Assembly: GCA_964517125.1 (NCBI GenBank)
Contig: CAZFBD010000004.1
Location: forward strand, 54,989 to 118,988
Direction: 5' to 3'
DNA from: SHLQ01 sp964517125
Lineage (GTDB): Bacteria > Actinomycetota > Acidimicrobiia > Acidimicrobiales > SHLQ01
Length of the DNA: 64,000 nt
Shown here: in pieces, positions 25,599 to 34,260 of the stretch
How positions within the stretch are numbered: position 1 is the stretch's first letter
How the letters are laid out: each line of letters opens with the position of its first letter
Made by a program: the position numbers and the translations under genes
The notes under the pieces: generated by a model
Told to the model about the DNA's origin: nothing
Databases searched by the model: none
Seen by the model: only the letters and a program-made list of their open reading frames with translations

Positions 25599-26861
25599 CT
25601 ACTGCTCCACGTAGGTGGACGTGCCGGGGTCGAGCAGCTCCTGCGCCGCGCCCCGAAGCGTTCGCATGGTTGCGCCGTACAGGGCTCCGCCCGTCGACAC
25701 GCGTCGGACGCCGAGCTCGCCGAGTTCAGGGATGCTGGGGCCGTGTGCTCGGGCCAGCACGTTCACCGGGAGCTCGACCGAGTCGGCAATGATGCCGATC
25801 TCGGTGGCATCGGCGGAGCCGGGTGCGTACAGCACGTGCGGGCCTTGGGCCTGGTAGGCGTTCAGGCGAATGATCGTGTCGTCCAGGTCGCCGAGGCCAT
25901 ACAGGTGGTTCTCGGCGCGTGCGGTCAGGACCAGGCCATGGCTCTCGCACGCAGCGGCCGCTTCGGCCACAGCCTCGGCGGCGGCGTTGATCGGGTCGAT
26001 GGTGCGAGTGGTCGGGTTGTAGTCCTCGATGGAGCAGCCGGAAGCGCCGGCCTCAGCCAGCATTCGGACCGTCTCGGTGATGCCTCCGGACTCTTCGGGA
26101 TACAGGCGCTCGCTGTCGACGTTCAGCGGGATCCGAAGCTTCGACGTCAGCTGAGCAACGTGCGCCACGAGCTCGTCCCTGGTGACCTCCTGGTCCTCTT
26201 TGCCGAGGGTTCCGGCAAACCCGGAGCTGGTGGTGGCGAGCGCCTCGAACCCGAGTTCCTGCATCATCAGTGCCGAGCCGACATCCCACGGATTCGGCAT
26301 GGTGAAGATGCCAGATTCGTGGAGCGCATGGAACTGCAGTGCATGCGCTGGGCGCACGACAGGTTGAGCTGCGGCAAGTCGGTGCTCCCAACGGTCCTGG
26401 CTCTGGCCCGAGCTCCGGCCGATGTTTCGTGTGAGCGGCTCGGAGCGGCCAGCGAGCGACTGCAGGGCAGCTTCGACCTGACCCAGATCGTCGAATCCGT
26501 GCATGCGATCGGTGCGGGTCTTCAGTTCGCCCGGAGACTGCGGGCCCCGCAACATCAGTACGGTCAGGACCGCAACTTCGCCTGCCGGGAGCGGCAGCAC
26601 TTCGGGCAGCACGTGCCGGTGTTTCCATGCCCTCGACCCGCTGGGGCGCAGGCTGCGGGCGAGTCCACGTTCCCGCAGTGAAAGCAGCGCGTTGTCGACG
26701 TCACGCTCCGCCAGGTCCATGACCGGGTCCCGGCTCGACTTCTGGTTGCAGGCGTTGACCAAGGCGTTCGTGCTCAGCGGATACTGATCTGGGGTGGTCA
26801 GCTCCTTTTCGATGAGGCAGCCGAGTACCCGAAGTTCCGTTGCGTCGAAGTCGAGGTTCAT
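25599..26861 (-). CDS. YceH (DUF480)-PEP mutase/isocitrate lyase family fusion
   Basis: 420 residues in one uninterrupted frame. Residues 1-165 match YceH/DUF480, with RVLGCLIEKELTTPDQYPLS and LMLRGPQSPGELKTRTDRMH. Residues about 175-420 match the PEP mutase/isocitrate lyase superfamily: FTMPNPWDVGSALMMQELGF, ALATTSSGFAGTLG, GCSIEDYN. The catalytic-loop region that usually reads D-x-E-N-G is NVDSERLY, so the metal Asp is kept while Asn-Gly is lost. These are normally separate proteins; YceH is a winged-helix-like protein of unknown function. A true fusion or a lost stop between neighbours are both possible. Confidence 0.82.
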   Translation of the reverse strand: MNLDFDATELRVLGCLIEKELTTPDQYPLSTNALVNACNQKSSRDPVMDLAERDVDNALLSLRERGLARSLRPSGSRAWKHRHVLPEVLPLPAGEVAVLTVLMLRGPQSPGELKTRTDRMHGFDDLGQVEAALQSLAGRSEPLTRNIGRSSGQSQDRWEHRLAAAQPVVRPAHALQFHALHESGIFTMPNPWDVGSALMMQELGFEALATTSSGFAGTLGKEDQEVTRDELVAHVAQLTSKLRIPLNVDSERLYPEESGGITETVRMLAEAGASGCSIEDYNPTTRTIDPINAAAEAVAEAAAACESHGLVLTARAENHLYGLGDLDDTIIRLNAYQAQGPHVLYAPGSADATEIGIIADSVELPVNVLARAHGPSIPELGELGVRRVSTGGALYGATMRTLRGAAQELLDPGTSTYVEQ

Positions 26862-26903
26862 GCCACGACAGTACCCGCCGTTGCTTCGGCAGGTACCGAA
26901 GGA

Positions 26904-28019
26904 TCAGCGCAGGCGAAGGTCCACGGCGCGGTCGTGCAGGCGGCCCTGCGACCACCGGGGCCAGACTCCGCCAACAGCCTTTCGGGCCTTCTCGCTCCAC
27001 TCAATCACCGATGGCTCAGCGATCCGGTGGACCGTCTGCCGTATGGCCTGCGGCGTGACTTCGTAGCCGGCCCACACGCCGGGGTAGTCGCTCGTGGATG
27101 CGACCTCAGTGAACACGATGTGTCCGTCGGGGCCGAACCCGTGCCTGCGGTTTCGATGGGTGTGTCCCGAGCTCATGAACAGGTTGGGGTTCGTGGCCGC
27201 AAGGCGGTCCAGGACCGGGCCCGAGTCCGACGAGCTGATGCCAGGCGGCCAGAACCACGGCACGGGCAGGTGCTGCAGGTTGTGGTGCATGCCCACGAAC
27301 ACGGGAACGTCGGTGTCGGCAGCGGCGACGAGCTCGTCGGCAACCGGCGAGATGCGCCCGATTCCGCTGCGTCGCACCGATGTCTCGACGAGCACGATTC
27401 GGACGCCCGCAAGGTCCAGAACCTGCACCGGGTCGTAGTCGGCGCCGGCGATACGCATGCCCTCGACCGGTTCGACCTCGGCACGTTCGAAGCCGTCGTG
27501 GTTTCCTCCGGTGATGAGCACGGGGATGTCGATGGCAGCGAAGAGCTCGCGGGAAAGCTCCCATTCCTCGATCCATCCTGACTCGGTCAGGTCACCCTTG
27601 ATCAACAGGACCTCGGCTCCCCACTCCTGCAGTTCGTCGACTGCCGCCAGCGCGCAGCGCATCGGGTGTGAGGGGTTGCCTGAATCGGTGATTCGCTTGC
27701 CCACGCCGAATCCCCGCAGGCCCAGGTGGACATCGGAGATCGTGGCGAACTTCGTGGTGGCCTCGCCGATCGGGTCGAGGGTCGTGATGTCGATCGTCGA
27801 CTCGCCGGCCGATGACCGCAACGTGGCGGAGTGGGTCGTGGACGGGTCGAGGCCCGTGATCGTCACGGCACCCGCAGTTTCGTCGAGGGCGATTGTCTGG
27901 CCGGCGACGATCAGTTCACCGGTTGTTCCTCGCCACGTGATCTGCGCCGATGTTGCATCGACCGAGAACACGTCGAGATCCCGAAGCCGACTGAACGGCG
28001 GGCTCACTGGAGCGTTCAC
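26904..28019 (-). CDS. Metallophosphoesterase with N-terminal FN3-like domain
   Basis: 371 residues from GTG 28019, GTGA overlapping the upstream stop. Residues 1-90 look like a fibronectin-type III or Ig-like module (TSAQITWRGTTGELIVAGQ; VTITGLDPSTTHSATLRSS). The calcineurin-like phosphoesterase follows: SDVHLG, LIKGDLTESG, GGNHDGFE, MHHN and SGHTHRN, all the metal-ligand motifs. No signal peptide is obvious. Substrate unknown. Confidence 0.87.
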   Translation of the reverse strand: MNAPVSPPFSRLRDLDVFSVDATSAQITWRGTTGELIVAGQTIALDETAGAVTITGLDPSTTHSATLRSSAGESTIDITTLDPIGEATTKFATISDVHLGLRGFGVGKRITDSGNPSHPMRCALAAVDELQEWGAEVLLIKGDLTESGWIEEWELSRELFAAIDIPVLITGGNHDGFERAEVEPVEGMRIAGADYDPVQVLDLAGVRIVLVETSVRRSGIGRISPVADELVAAADTDVPVFVGMHHNLQHLPVPWFWPPGISSSDSGPVLDRLAATNPNLFMSSGHTHRNRRHGFGPDGHIVFTEVASTSDYPGVWAGYEVTPQAIRQTVHRIAEPSVIEWSEKARKAVGGVWPRWSQGRLHDRAVDLRLR

Positions 28020-28369
28020 GTTGACGCAAGAACCTCGGGAAGCTGCGTTGCGGCACGGGCGCGGAACGCGGCGTTCACGGCAAGACGCTCGAGGCGCTGG
28101 TCGAATGTGATGGGGCCGGCATCTCTGGTGGAGGCGAGCTGCACTCGGAGCTGTTCATTCGCAGCGTCGAGTTCCCACTCGGCCGGCTTCCCATCGATGC
28201 GGGCGTCGGACAGATCGAGGTCTTGCGAGTTGCGCACCAGGACGTCGGTCGGCTCCATGATCTTGGCCGTGGCATGCACGCTTCCGCTGAAGGTGTGCGC
28301 CTCGAGATCGGGGGAGATCCGGACGTCGTATGTCTGAGGCAGGATCGTGCCCGGCAAACGCTGTTCCAT
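28016..28369 (-). CDS. Orphan N-terminal domain of M1 aminopeptidase type
   Basis: 117 residues. RLPGTILPQTYDVRISPDLEAHTFSGSVHATAKIMEPTDVLVRNSQDLD follows the start of M1 (aminopeptidase N) proteins, where it forms the N-terminal beta-sandwich, but the protein ends before any catalytic GAMEN or HEXXH motif. The stop overlaps the phosphoesterase start by four bases, so it looks like a selected short gene and not recent debris. Function unknown; could be a binding domain acting with the phosphoesterase. Confidence 0.7.
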   Translation of the reverse strand: MEQRLPGTILPQTYDVRISPDLEAHTFSGSVHATAKIMEPTDVLVRNSQDLDLSDARIDGKPAEWELDAANEQLRVQLASTRDAGPITFDQRLERLAVNAAFRARAATQLPEVLAST

Positions 28370-28460
28370 ATCGGTACTTCTTCCTCGGATTGGCCGGTCT
28401 CCGATGGTACCTTCGAGGATCGTGCGCGAAGAGGCATTGCGTCACGAGGGAGACACACCA

Positions 28461-29432
28461 ATGAGTGGAATCGAAGTTGTCGGCGTCGGAAACGCGATCG
28501 TCGACGTGATTGGGCAGGTCGACGAGTCGTTCATCGACGAGTGGAACCTGAACAAGGGATCGATGACGCTCATCGAAGAGCCGCGGGCCGAACAGCTCAC
28601 CGGTCTCATGCCCGACGGTCTCAAGGAGTCGGGTGGCAGCGCCGCCAACACCATGGTGGGTGTTGCCTCGTTTGGTGTGTCTGCCGCGTACATCGGCAAG
28701 GTGCGCAACGATGAGCTCGGTGCTGCCTTTGCCGACGGAATGCGCGAAGCCGGTGTCGCCTACGACGTGACCCCGGCCGATTCGGGTATGGCCACAGCCC
28801 GCTGTCTCATCCAGGTCACCCCCGATGGGCAGCGCACCATGAACACGTTTCTTGGAGCGTCCTCGCGCCTCACCACGGCCGACATCGACGAGTCATTGGT
28901 CGCCGGTGCCTCGGCCCTGTACTGCGAGGGATACCTGTGGGATCTCGAGGAAGCCAAGGCGGCGATTCGCCACGCCATGGACATCGCCCGGGCCAATGGT
29001 GTCGCAGCGTCGTTCACGCTCTCGGATCCGTTCGCCGTCGATCGTCATCGTGACGAGTGGATGAACCTCATCAGTGACCGGGTCGATCTGCTCTTCGGCA
29101 ACATGGAAGAAGCACAGTCGCTGCTGGGTCTCGAAGACCGCGACGCCATCGTCTCCCGCCTTCGGGACATGTGCGAGACGTCCTCGATCACACTTGGCGA
29201 TGAAGGGTCGATGGTCATCACCGCCGACGACCTGATCATGGTCCCGGCCAAGCAGGTCGTGAAGCGGGTCGACACCACCGGCGCCGGCGACCTCTACGCC
29301 GCTGGCTTCTTGGCCGGAGTGGCAAAGGGAACCGATCTCGGCACCGCCGCCGCCATGGGCAACTGCGCCGCCTCCGAAGTCATCACCCACATCGGTGCTC
29401 GCCCCCTGGTCGATCTCGCCACCCACTGCTGA
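28461..29432 (+). CDS. PfkB-family sugar/nucleoside kinase (adenosine kinase-like)
   Basis: 323 residues from ATG 28461, with GAGGGA ten bases ahead. N-terminal VVGVGNAIVDVIGQVD, the SGGSAANTMVGVASFG substrate loop and the C-terminal signature VDTTGAGDLYAAGFLAG with the catalytic Asp identify a PfkB kinase. The AN-type GGSAANT loop and overall form resemble the adenosine kinase group common in alphaproteobacteria and actinobacteria. Substrate is inferred only. Confidence 0.85.
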   Translation: MSGIEVVGVGNAIVDVIGQVDESFIDEWNLNKGSMTLIEEPRAEQLTGLMPDGLKESGGSAANTMVGVASFGVSAAYIGKVRNDELGAAFADGMREAGVAYDVTPADSGMATARCLIQVTPDGQRTMNTFLGASSRLTTADIDESLVAGASALYCEGYLWDLEEAKAAIRHAMDIARANGVAASFTLSDPFAVDRHRDEWMNLISDRVDLLFGNMEEAQSLLGLEDRDAIVSRLRDMCETSSITLGDEGSMVITADDLIMVPAKQVVKRVDTTGAGDLYAAGFLAGVAKGTDLGTAAAMGNCAASEVITHIGARPLVDLATHC

Positions 29433-29472
29433 TTCCGGCCGCTCGTTGGCGGGAAAGTCGGAGCGCGGCGCT

Positions 29473-30238
29473 TCAGGCGGCCGAGTTGCGTCGGTCGATT
29501 GGGATTTCGTTTGGTGTTGCGGGGCGGGCTCGCCAGATGAGACCTGGTAGTCCCGTGGCAGGGTCGGGCGGACCGAGTTTCCAGTAGAGAGTCAGACGAC
29601 GATCGTGGATGTCGTGATGGCAGTCGTCGCAAACGAGCGCGAGCTCGTCGATGTTGGTCTTGCCCCGGACCGGCGCATTGACCGGGTTCAGATGGTGAGC
29701 CACACACCGCGAGGGGTGCTCGGCGCACACGACACAGCCGCCGTCGCGGGCGATGAGGGCGTTGACCTGGTCGGGGGTGGCATACCGTTTCTCCCGGCCA
29801 TGCCAGAGCACGAGACCCTTGGTCGAGAACACTGTGCCGGTGACGATGGTGTTGCACATCCAGCGAGCAACAACATGGTCCGGGAGGAGCCCGTCGCCGC
29901 CCGCCATGGATGCTCGGATGGCGCCTTCGTCTTCGGGGTCGGCCGTGACACGGACATGGATGACAGGTCGGACGGGGGTCGATGGTGTTGCTGCCCGTTG
30001 TTGGATTGCAGGATCATTGTGGACCGCAGGTTCTGGTGGAGTCGACGGCGCACGCGACGTGCCAGCGTCAGGCTCTGCCGAAGTCCAACCCCTTCGTTGT
30101 CCGTGATCGGTTGCGGGAGCAGTCGTCTGCTGTTCGGTTGAATCCGCTGCTGCGGGAGCACTCGGTTGCCGTTGGGTTGAATCCGCTGCTGCGGGAGCGG
30201 TCGTTTGCTGTTCGGTTGAATCCGCTGCTGCGGGAGCG
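29473..30238 (-). CDS. HNH endonuclease (DUF222-type), 5' end lost in assembly gap
   Basis: The C-terminal 255 residues or so are present. ALIARDGGCVVCAEHPSRCVAHHLNP, then NIDELALVCDDCHHDIHDRRLTLYW, gives a complete HNH motif with its zinc-type Cys pairs, as in the large actinobacterial DUF222/13E12-like family. Upstream in the protein is a low-complexity linker, then 13-residue repeats (APAAADSTEQQTT type) that run into the 100-N gap, where the DUF222 part would be expected. Confidence 0.8.
30109..30238. repeat. 39-bp tandem repeats inside the HNH gene
   Basis: Units begin at 30136, 30175 and 30214, with a shortened unit at 30109. Each carries TTGAATCCGCTGCTGCGGGA. They are in frame (13 residues) and continue into the gap. 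Confidence 0.9.
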
Positions 30239-30338
30239 NNNNNNNNNNNNNNNNNNNNNNNNNNNNNNNNNNNNNNNNNNNNNNNNNNNNNNNNNNNNNN
30301 NNNNNNNNNNNNNNNNNNNNNNNNNNNNNNNNNNNNNN
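30239..30338. other. Assembly gap (100 N)
   Basis: Exactly 100 N, a placeholder size. Tandem repeats lie on both sides but differ in type, so the real missing length is unknown and holds the start of the HNH gene. Confidence 0.99.
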
Positions 30339-30600
30339 GCGTTTCGGCCCCCCGGGGCCGAAAGGCCGTAAGTGAGCGGAGCGAACGGCAGGGAGCGGAG
30401 CGAACGGCAGGGAGCGGAGCGAACGGCAGGGAGCGGAGCGAACGGAGCGGACAGAAGGGGCGTTTAGGCCCCCTGGGGCCGAAAGGCCGTAAGTGAGCGG
30501 AGCGAACGGCAGGGAGCGGAGCGAACGGAGCGGACAGAGGGGGGCGTTTCGGCCCCCCGGGGCCGAAAGGCCGTAAGTGAGCGAAGCGAACGGCGCGAAC
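30339..30600. repeat. Composite palindromic and 19-bp tandem repeats
   Basis: Three copies of a GC-rich palindromic block (CCCCCCGGGGCCGAAAGGCC type) begin at 30339, 30460 and 30544. Between them is a 19-bp tandem unit, AGCGGAGCGAACGGCAGGG, in three full copies after the first block and one after the second. No open frame looks real here. The block abuts the TetR promoter. Confidence 0.88.
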
Positions 30601-30621
30601 GGCGGCCTCTTGCCAGATCGG

Positions 30622-30635
30622 ATAATCACCGTTAT
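30622..30635. promoter_or_regulatory. Possible TetR operator
   Basis: A 14-bp inverted repeat ATAA-TCACCG-TTAT lies 10 bases before the GTG of the TetR gene, where an autoregulatory operator is expected. Short arms make this tentative. Confidence 0.35.
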
Positions 30636-30645
30636 TCTGAGTCCC

Positions 30646-31260
30646 GTGACCGGCGACACATCTCTGCATCTCGACCCACTGGGCGTCCGACTGCTCGAAG
30701 CCGCGTCCGAGGTGTTCACCGAGTTCGGCTACGACGGAGCCAAGGTCGCCGAGATCTCGCGTCGGGCCGGAGTGACAACCGGAGCCATCTACTCGCGGTA
30801 CCGGGGAAAGGCCGACCTCATGGCTGCGGCGCTCGAGCACTGCCTGGCCGACGAGATCGAACGCCTGCTACCCGAAGCCCCCGAGGGCGGCGCCGCCCTG
30901 CTCAGCTCGTTGGGCACGCACCTCATCGATGACCGGGACAGCTCCGAGTGGCTTCTGCTGGAAGCCATGGTTGCGTCACGCCGTGACCCTGAACTCGCCG
31001 AGACCATTCGCGGTCGTTTCAACGAGGACAACCTGCGGATCGGCAAGATCCTCCAGCAGGCCAAGGACGACGGCCACATCGACCGCGACCTCTCGATCGA
31101 CTCGCTTGCCATCTTCTGTACGGCCCTTGGCCTCGGCATGCGAACACAGCAGCTTCTTCAGCTCACACCTCCAGACGCCGACGGGTGGGAAACGGTCATC
31201 GCGCTGTTGCTCGCCGCCGTGCAGCCACCTACACCTCAGACCACCGGAGAAAACCCATGA
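30646..31260 (+). CDS. TetR-family transcriptional regulator
   Basis: 204 residues from GTG 30646; the longer frame would enter the repeat block. The HTH is clear: LLEAASEVFTEFGYDGAKVAEISRRAGVTTGAIYSRYRGKADLM. The C-terminal ligand part (ELAETIRGRFNEDNLRIGKIL) is of the TetR_C type seen in actinobacterial regulators of lipid and CoA genes. Its stop overlaps the ATG of the diiron-protein gene, so it probably controls that operon and itself. Confidence 0.9.
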   Translation: MTGDTSLHLDPLGVRLLEAASEVFTEFGYDGAKVAEISRRAGVTTGAIYSRYRGKADLMAAALEHCLADEIERLLPEAPEGGAALLSSLGTHLIDDRDSSEWLLLEAMVASRRDPELAETIRGRFNEDNLRIGKILQQAKDDGHIDRDLSIDSLAIFCTALGLGMRTQQLLQLTPPDADGWETVIALLLAAVQPPTPQTTGENP

Positions 31261-32381
31261 CCATGACGGACCCGAACGCCATCGATGTCAACGACCCAGA
31301 CCGGATCCTGGACATCGCCCGAGCAAACGTTGACCCCGACGAGGTCGTCCATGCGGTGAAGGACAACGCCGACGCGTTGTTCACGTGGGACTACGGCAAG
31401 GGGCAGCGGGCGGCGCTCGACAAGCTGTACGAAAAGGCCAAGCGTTCCCAGTGGAACGGCAGCACCGATCTTCCCTGGGAGACCGAGGTCGACCTCGAGA
31501 AGTACGAGCCCACCGTGGATCCGCTGGAGTATGAGTACTTCTACGAGAACCCCGATTCGCCCATTGCGAAGCTGAACGAGAAAGAGCGAAAGCAGCTCGA
31601 CATCGAGTCCTTCAAGTGGAGCCTCAGCCAGTTCATGCACGGTGAGCAGGGTGCGCTGCTCTGCACGGCAAAGATCGTCGAAACCGTCCCGTGGATCGAC
31701 GCCAAGTACTACGCGGCAACCCAGGTGGTCGACGAAGCCCGCCACGTCGAGGTCTTCTCCCGCTACATCAATGAGAAGCTCGATGGTCAGTACGCCATCA
31801 ACCCGCACCTTCGGTTGCTGCTCGACGACATCATCAATGACAGCCGCTGGGACATGACCTACCTGGGCATGCAGATCATGGTCGAGGGCCTTGCGCTTGC
31901 CGCCTTCGGTTTCGTGCACGGCACCACCAACGAACCGCTCCTGAAGCAGCTGCTCCGTTACGTGATGGCCGACGAAGCCCGACACGTGGCGTTCGGCGTG
32001 CTCAGCCTGCAGGAGGTGTACGAGTCCTTCTCGCACGCCGAGATCCGTGAGCGGCAGGAGTTCGCCTTCGATGCGGCGCTGCGCATGCGTGACCGCTTCC
32101 TTCGCCAGGAGGTCTGGGAGCAGTTCGGTGTGGACCCCAAGGAGATGGTGAAGTTCCAGCTGGACATGCCCTGGGAGATGAAGGTCTTCCAGCGTCTGCT
32201 GTTCGCCAAGATCGTTCCCAACTGTCGCAAGCTGGGTCTGCTCGATGCCGGCGACGGCTGGCTTCGTGACCGGTTCACCGAAATCGGCGTCATCGAGTTC
32301 GAACACTTCGAGGACACCGCAGAGGAGTACGAGAACTTCGACCTCGATGCCGGCGACGAGAACATCATGGTGGGGGCGTAG
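31257..32381 (+). CDS. Ferritin-like diiron protein
   Basis: 374 residues from ATG 31257 (ATG 31263 also possible). The four-helix diiron signature is visible as an N-terminal Glu in SQFMHGEQGALL, DEARHVEVF (E-x-x-H), EGLALAAFGF and a second DEARHVAFGV. Layout resembles R2-like or AurF-type N-oxygenases and the ferritin-like proteins of actinobacteria; the exact reaction is unknown. Co-transcribed with the TetR gene by a four-base overlap. Confidence 0.82.
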   Translation: MTMTDPNAIDVNDPDRILDIARANVDPDEVVHAVKDNADALFTWDYGKGQRAALDKLYEKAKRSQWNGSTDLPWETEVDLEKYEPTVDPLEYEYFYENPDSPIAKLNEKERKQLDIESFKWSLSQFMHGEQGALLCTAKIVETVPWIDAKYYAATQVVDEARHVEVFSRYINEKLDGQYAINPHLRLLLDDIINDSRWDMTYLGMQIMVEGLALAAFGFVHGTTNEPLLKQLLRYVMADEARHVAFGVLSLQEVYESFSHAEIRERQEFAFDAALRMRDRFLRQEVWEQFGVDPKEMVKFQLDMPWEMKVFQRLLFAKIVPNCRKLGLLDAGDGWLRDRFTEIGVIEFEHFEDTAEEYENFDLDAGDENIMVGA

Positions 32382-32436
32382 CCCATCACGTTTGAGGTCC
32401 AGGGTCCTTGCTGAAGACGAGCTCGTCTGCGCCGAC

Positions 32437-33096
32437 TCAGGCGCGGTCGGCAAGAAGCTGAGCGATCTCCAGCAGGTCGATGCTGTCGACGCTCGCTGGG
32501 TCATCAGAGAAGACGTACAGCCTGATGAGCTTGTCGCTGACCTCGAGCACCACCGTTGGGCTCCCGGTGAGCGGATCGGCTGCGAACTGTCGCGTGTGGG
32601 TGGCGTCATCGATCGAGGGGTCGGGCATCGCAACCGTGAGTTCGCTGCATCGTGAAAGGAAGTCCGTTGTTGCAAGGGAGTAGGCCCTGCTTGCGTCGGA
32701 TCCGACTTCGGCAACGACCCAAACCCTGTCGCCCGAACGGTTGGTGTACTCGGCCGAGAGCTCGTCTTCGAACACGGGCGAGATGATGTCCACCCCGTCG
32801 TCATCGCACGTTGCGGCGGTGATCTCTTCGATTGCCGCACGTGAGGGTGGTGAGATTTCCTCGGCTTGGTTGGATCCGCTGTTCCGGTCGAGTCGGTCGG
32901 AGATCGGTTCCGCGGAAAAGAACCAGCCGGCCCCGAAGTCACCCGGTTCGGGAAAGAGCGCCCGCGGATCCTCAGGCACGGCGGATGAAGCGCTTTCAGG
33001 TGCGTCGGCCGCTTCGGACTCGCCGGAGAACAAACTGCATCCCGAGACGGTCATCGCCAGAATCACTGTCAAGGCCGGCACAGCCGTTCGTTGCAT
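32437..33096 (-). CDS. Predicted lipoprotein, unknown function
   Basis: 219 residues from ATG 33096. Signal peptide VPALTVILAMTVSGC with lipobox VSGC, then a Ser/Ala/Glu-rich linker, then a compact domain with two conserved-looking Cys (ATCDDDG and LSRCSEL) that may form a disulfide. The longer open frame through the gap is not credible. Likely anchored outside the cell membrane. Confidence 0.72.
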   Translation of the reverse strand: MQRTAVPALTVILAMTVSGCSLFSGESEAADAPESASSAVPEDPRALFPEPGDFGAGWFFSAEPISDRLDRNSGSNQAEEISPPSRAAIEEITAATCDDDGVDIISPVFEDELSAEYTNRSGDRVWVVAEVGSDASRAYSLATTDFLSRCSELTVAMPDPSIDDATHTRQFAADPLTGSPTVVLEVSDKLIRLYVFSDDPASVDSIDLLEIAQLLADRA

Positions 33097-33145
33097 GAGC
33101 GGAGAGTACGTGAGGTTCGGCTCGCGTGGGAAGTACTGTCGTGGT

Positions 33146-33373
33146 GGACCTGAGTGTGGAGTGGGGTTCTCNNNNNNNNNNNNNNNNNNNNNNNNNNNNN
33201 NNNNNNNNNNNNNNNNNNNNNNNNNNNNNNNNNNNNNNNNNNNNNNNNNNNNNNNNNNNNNNNNNNNNNNNGACCGGAAGCCCGTCGGAGTGGGCCAGAG
33301 TGTGGAGTGGGGTTCTCGACCGGAAGCCCGTCGGAGTGGGCCAGAGTGTGGAGTGGGGTTCTCGACCGGAAGT
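33146..33373. repeat. 46-bp tandem repeat spanning an assembly gap
   Basis: Two full units of 46 bp at 33272-33317 and 33318-33363, a partial third to 33373, and the end of one unit at 33146-33171 on the other side of the gap. The core is GTGTGGAGTGGGGTTCTC. Copy number is unknown. It lies just upstream of the crotonase gene. Confidence 0.92.
33172..33271. other. Assembly gap (100 N)
   Basis: Exactly 100 N inside the 46-bp tandem repeat, so most likely a collapsed array of the same unit. Confidence 0.99.
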
Positions 33374-33396
33374 GTCGAGCAAGACAAGGAGGAAAA

Positions 33397-34236
33397 ATGG
33401 GTAGTTCGTGTTTCACCGTCACCGAGTCCGAGGGCATTGCACATCTGGTGCTGAGTCGGCCCGAGGCGATGAATTCGATGAACGCCGAATTCTGGCGCGA
33501 GCTGCCGCAGCTGGTCGATGAGATCAGCGATCGGGGTGCGTCCCGGGTCATGGTCGTGTCGGCCGAAGGGAAGCACTTCACGGCCGGTATGGACATCAGC
33601 GTCTTCACTGGCGGCAACCTGGCCGAGAACGATGGCGTCGAGGTCGGCCGGTCCCGCGCAAACTTCCGGCAGCAGGTGCTGCATTTGCAGGACACGTTCT
33701 CGTGTTTCGAGCGGGCCCGCATGCCGGTCATGGCCGCGGTGCACGGTGGAGTCATCGGCGGGGGAGTGGACATGATCACGGCATGCGACATGCGGTACGC
33801 AACCGAGGATGCCTTCTTCTCCATCGCTGAAACCAAGATCGGAATGACCGCCGATGTCGGCACGCTGCAACGGCTGCCGAAGCTCATCCCCGAAGGCATC
33901 GCCCGGGAAATGGCCTACACGGGCGATCGCATGTCGGCTGCCCGTGCTCGGGAGATCGGCCTCGTGAACGACGTCTATGCCGACCACGAGTCGATGCTCG
34001 AAGCGGTCTTTGCGATCGCTGGTCGAATCGCCAAGAACTCTCCGCTTGCGGTGCACGGAACCAAGGAGATGATCAACTACACCCGCGATCACTCCACCGC
34101 GGACTCGCTCCACCACATGGCCACCTGGCAGACCGGCATGTTCCAGCCGACAGACATCATGGAGTCCTTCATCGCCCAGGGCGAGAAGCGGGACCCGGTG
34201 TACGACGACCTTCCCGAGGTTCGGCGCGGGCTCTGA
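33397..34236 (+). CDS. Crotonase-fold enzyme, dienoyl-CoA isomerase-like
   Basis: 279 residues; AAGGAGG at 33386-33392 fixes the ATG at 33397. Crotonase motifs: LSRPEAMNSMNAEFW, the oxyanion-hole region GKHFTAGMDISVF, and HGGVIGGGVDMITACDMRYA. SIAETKIGMTADVGTLQRLPKLI strongly resembles the Glu and Asp pair of delta3,5-delta2,4-dienoyl-CoA isomerase (ECH1). Role in breakdown of unsaturated fatty acids is likely. The 46-bp repeat array sits directly upstream and may affect its expression. Confidence 0.87.
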   Translation: MGSSCFTVTESEGIAHLVLSRPEAMNSMNAEFWRELPQLVDEISDRGASRVMVVSAEGKHFTAGMDISVFTGGNLAENDGVEVGRSRANFRQQVLHLQDTFSCFERARMPVMAAVHGGVIGGGVDMITACDMRYATEDAFFSIAETKIGMTADVGTLQRLPKLIPEGIAREMAYTGDRMSAARAREIGLVNDVYADHESMLEAVFAIAGRIAKNSPLAVHGTKEMINYTRDHSTADSLHHMATWQTGMFQPTDIMESFIAQGEKRDPVYDDLPEVRRGL

Positions 34237-34260
34237 TCGTTTGAGCTCTGGGTCAGCGAG

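Noticed and set aside
30339..30600. Repeat block as a CRISPR array
   Set aside because: Repeats are adjacent or palindromic with no unique spacers of even length, and no cas genes are nearby.
33154..33396. Open frames running through the 46-bp repeats and gap
   Set aside because: They translate N bases; the strong ribosome binding site at 33386 sets the crotonase start.
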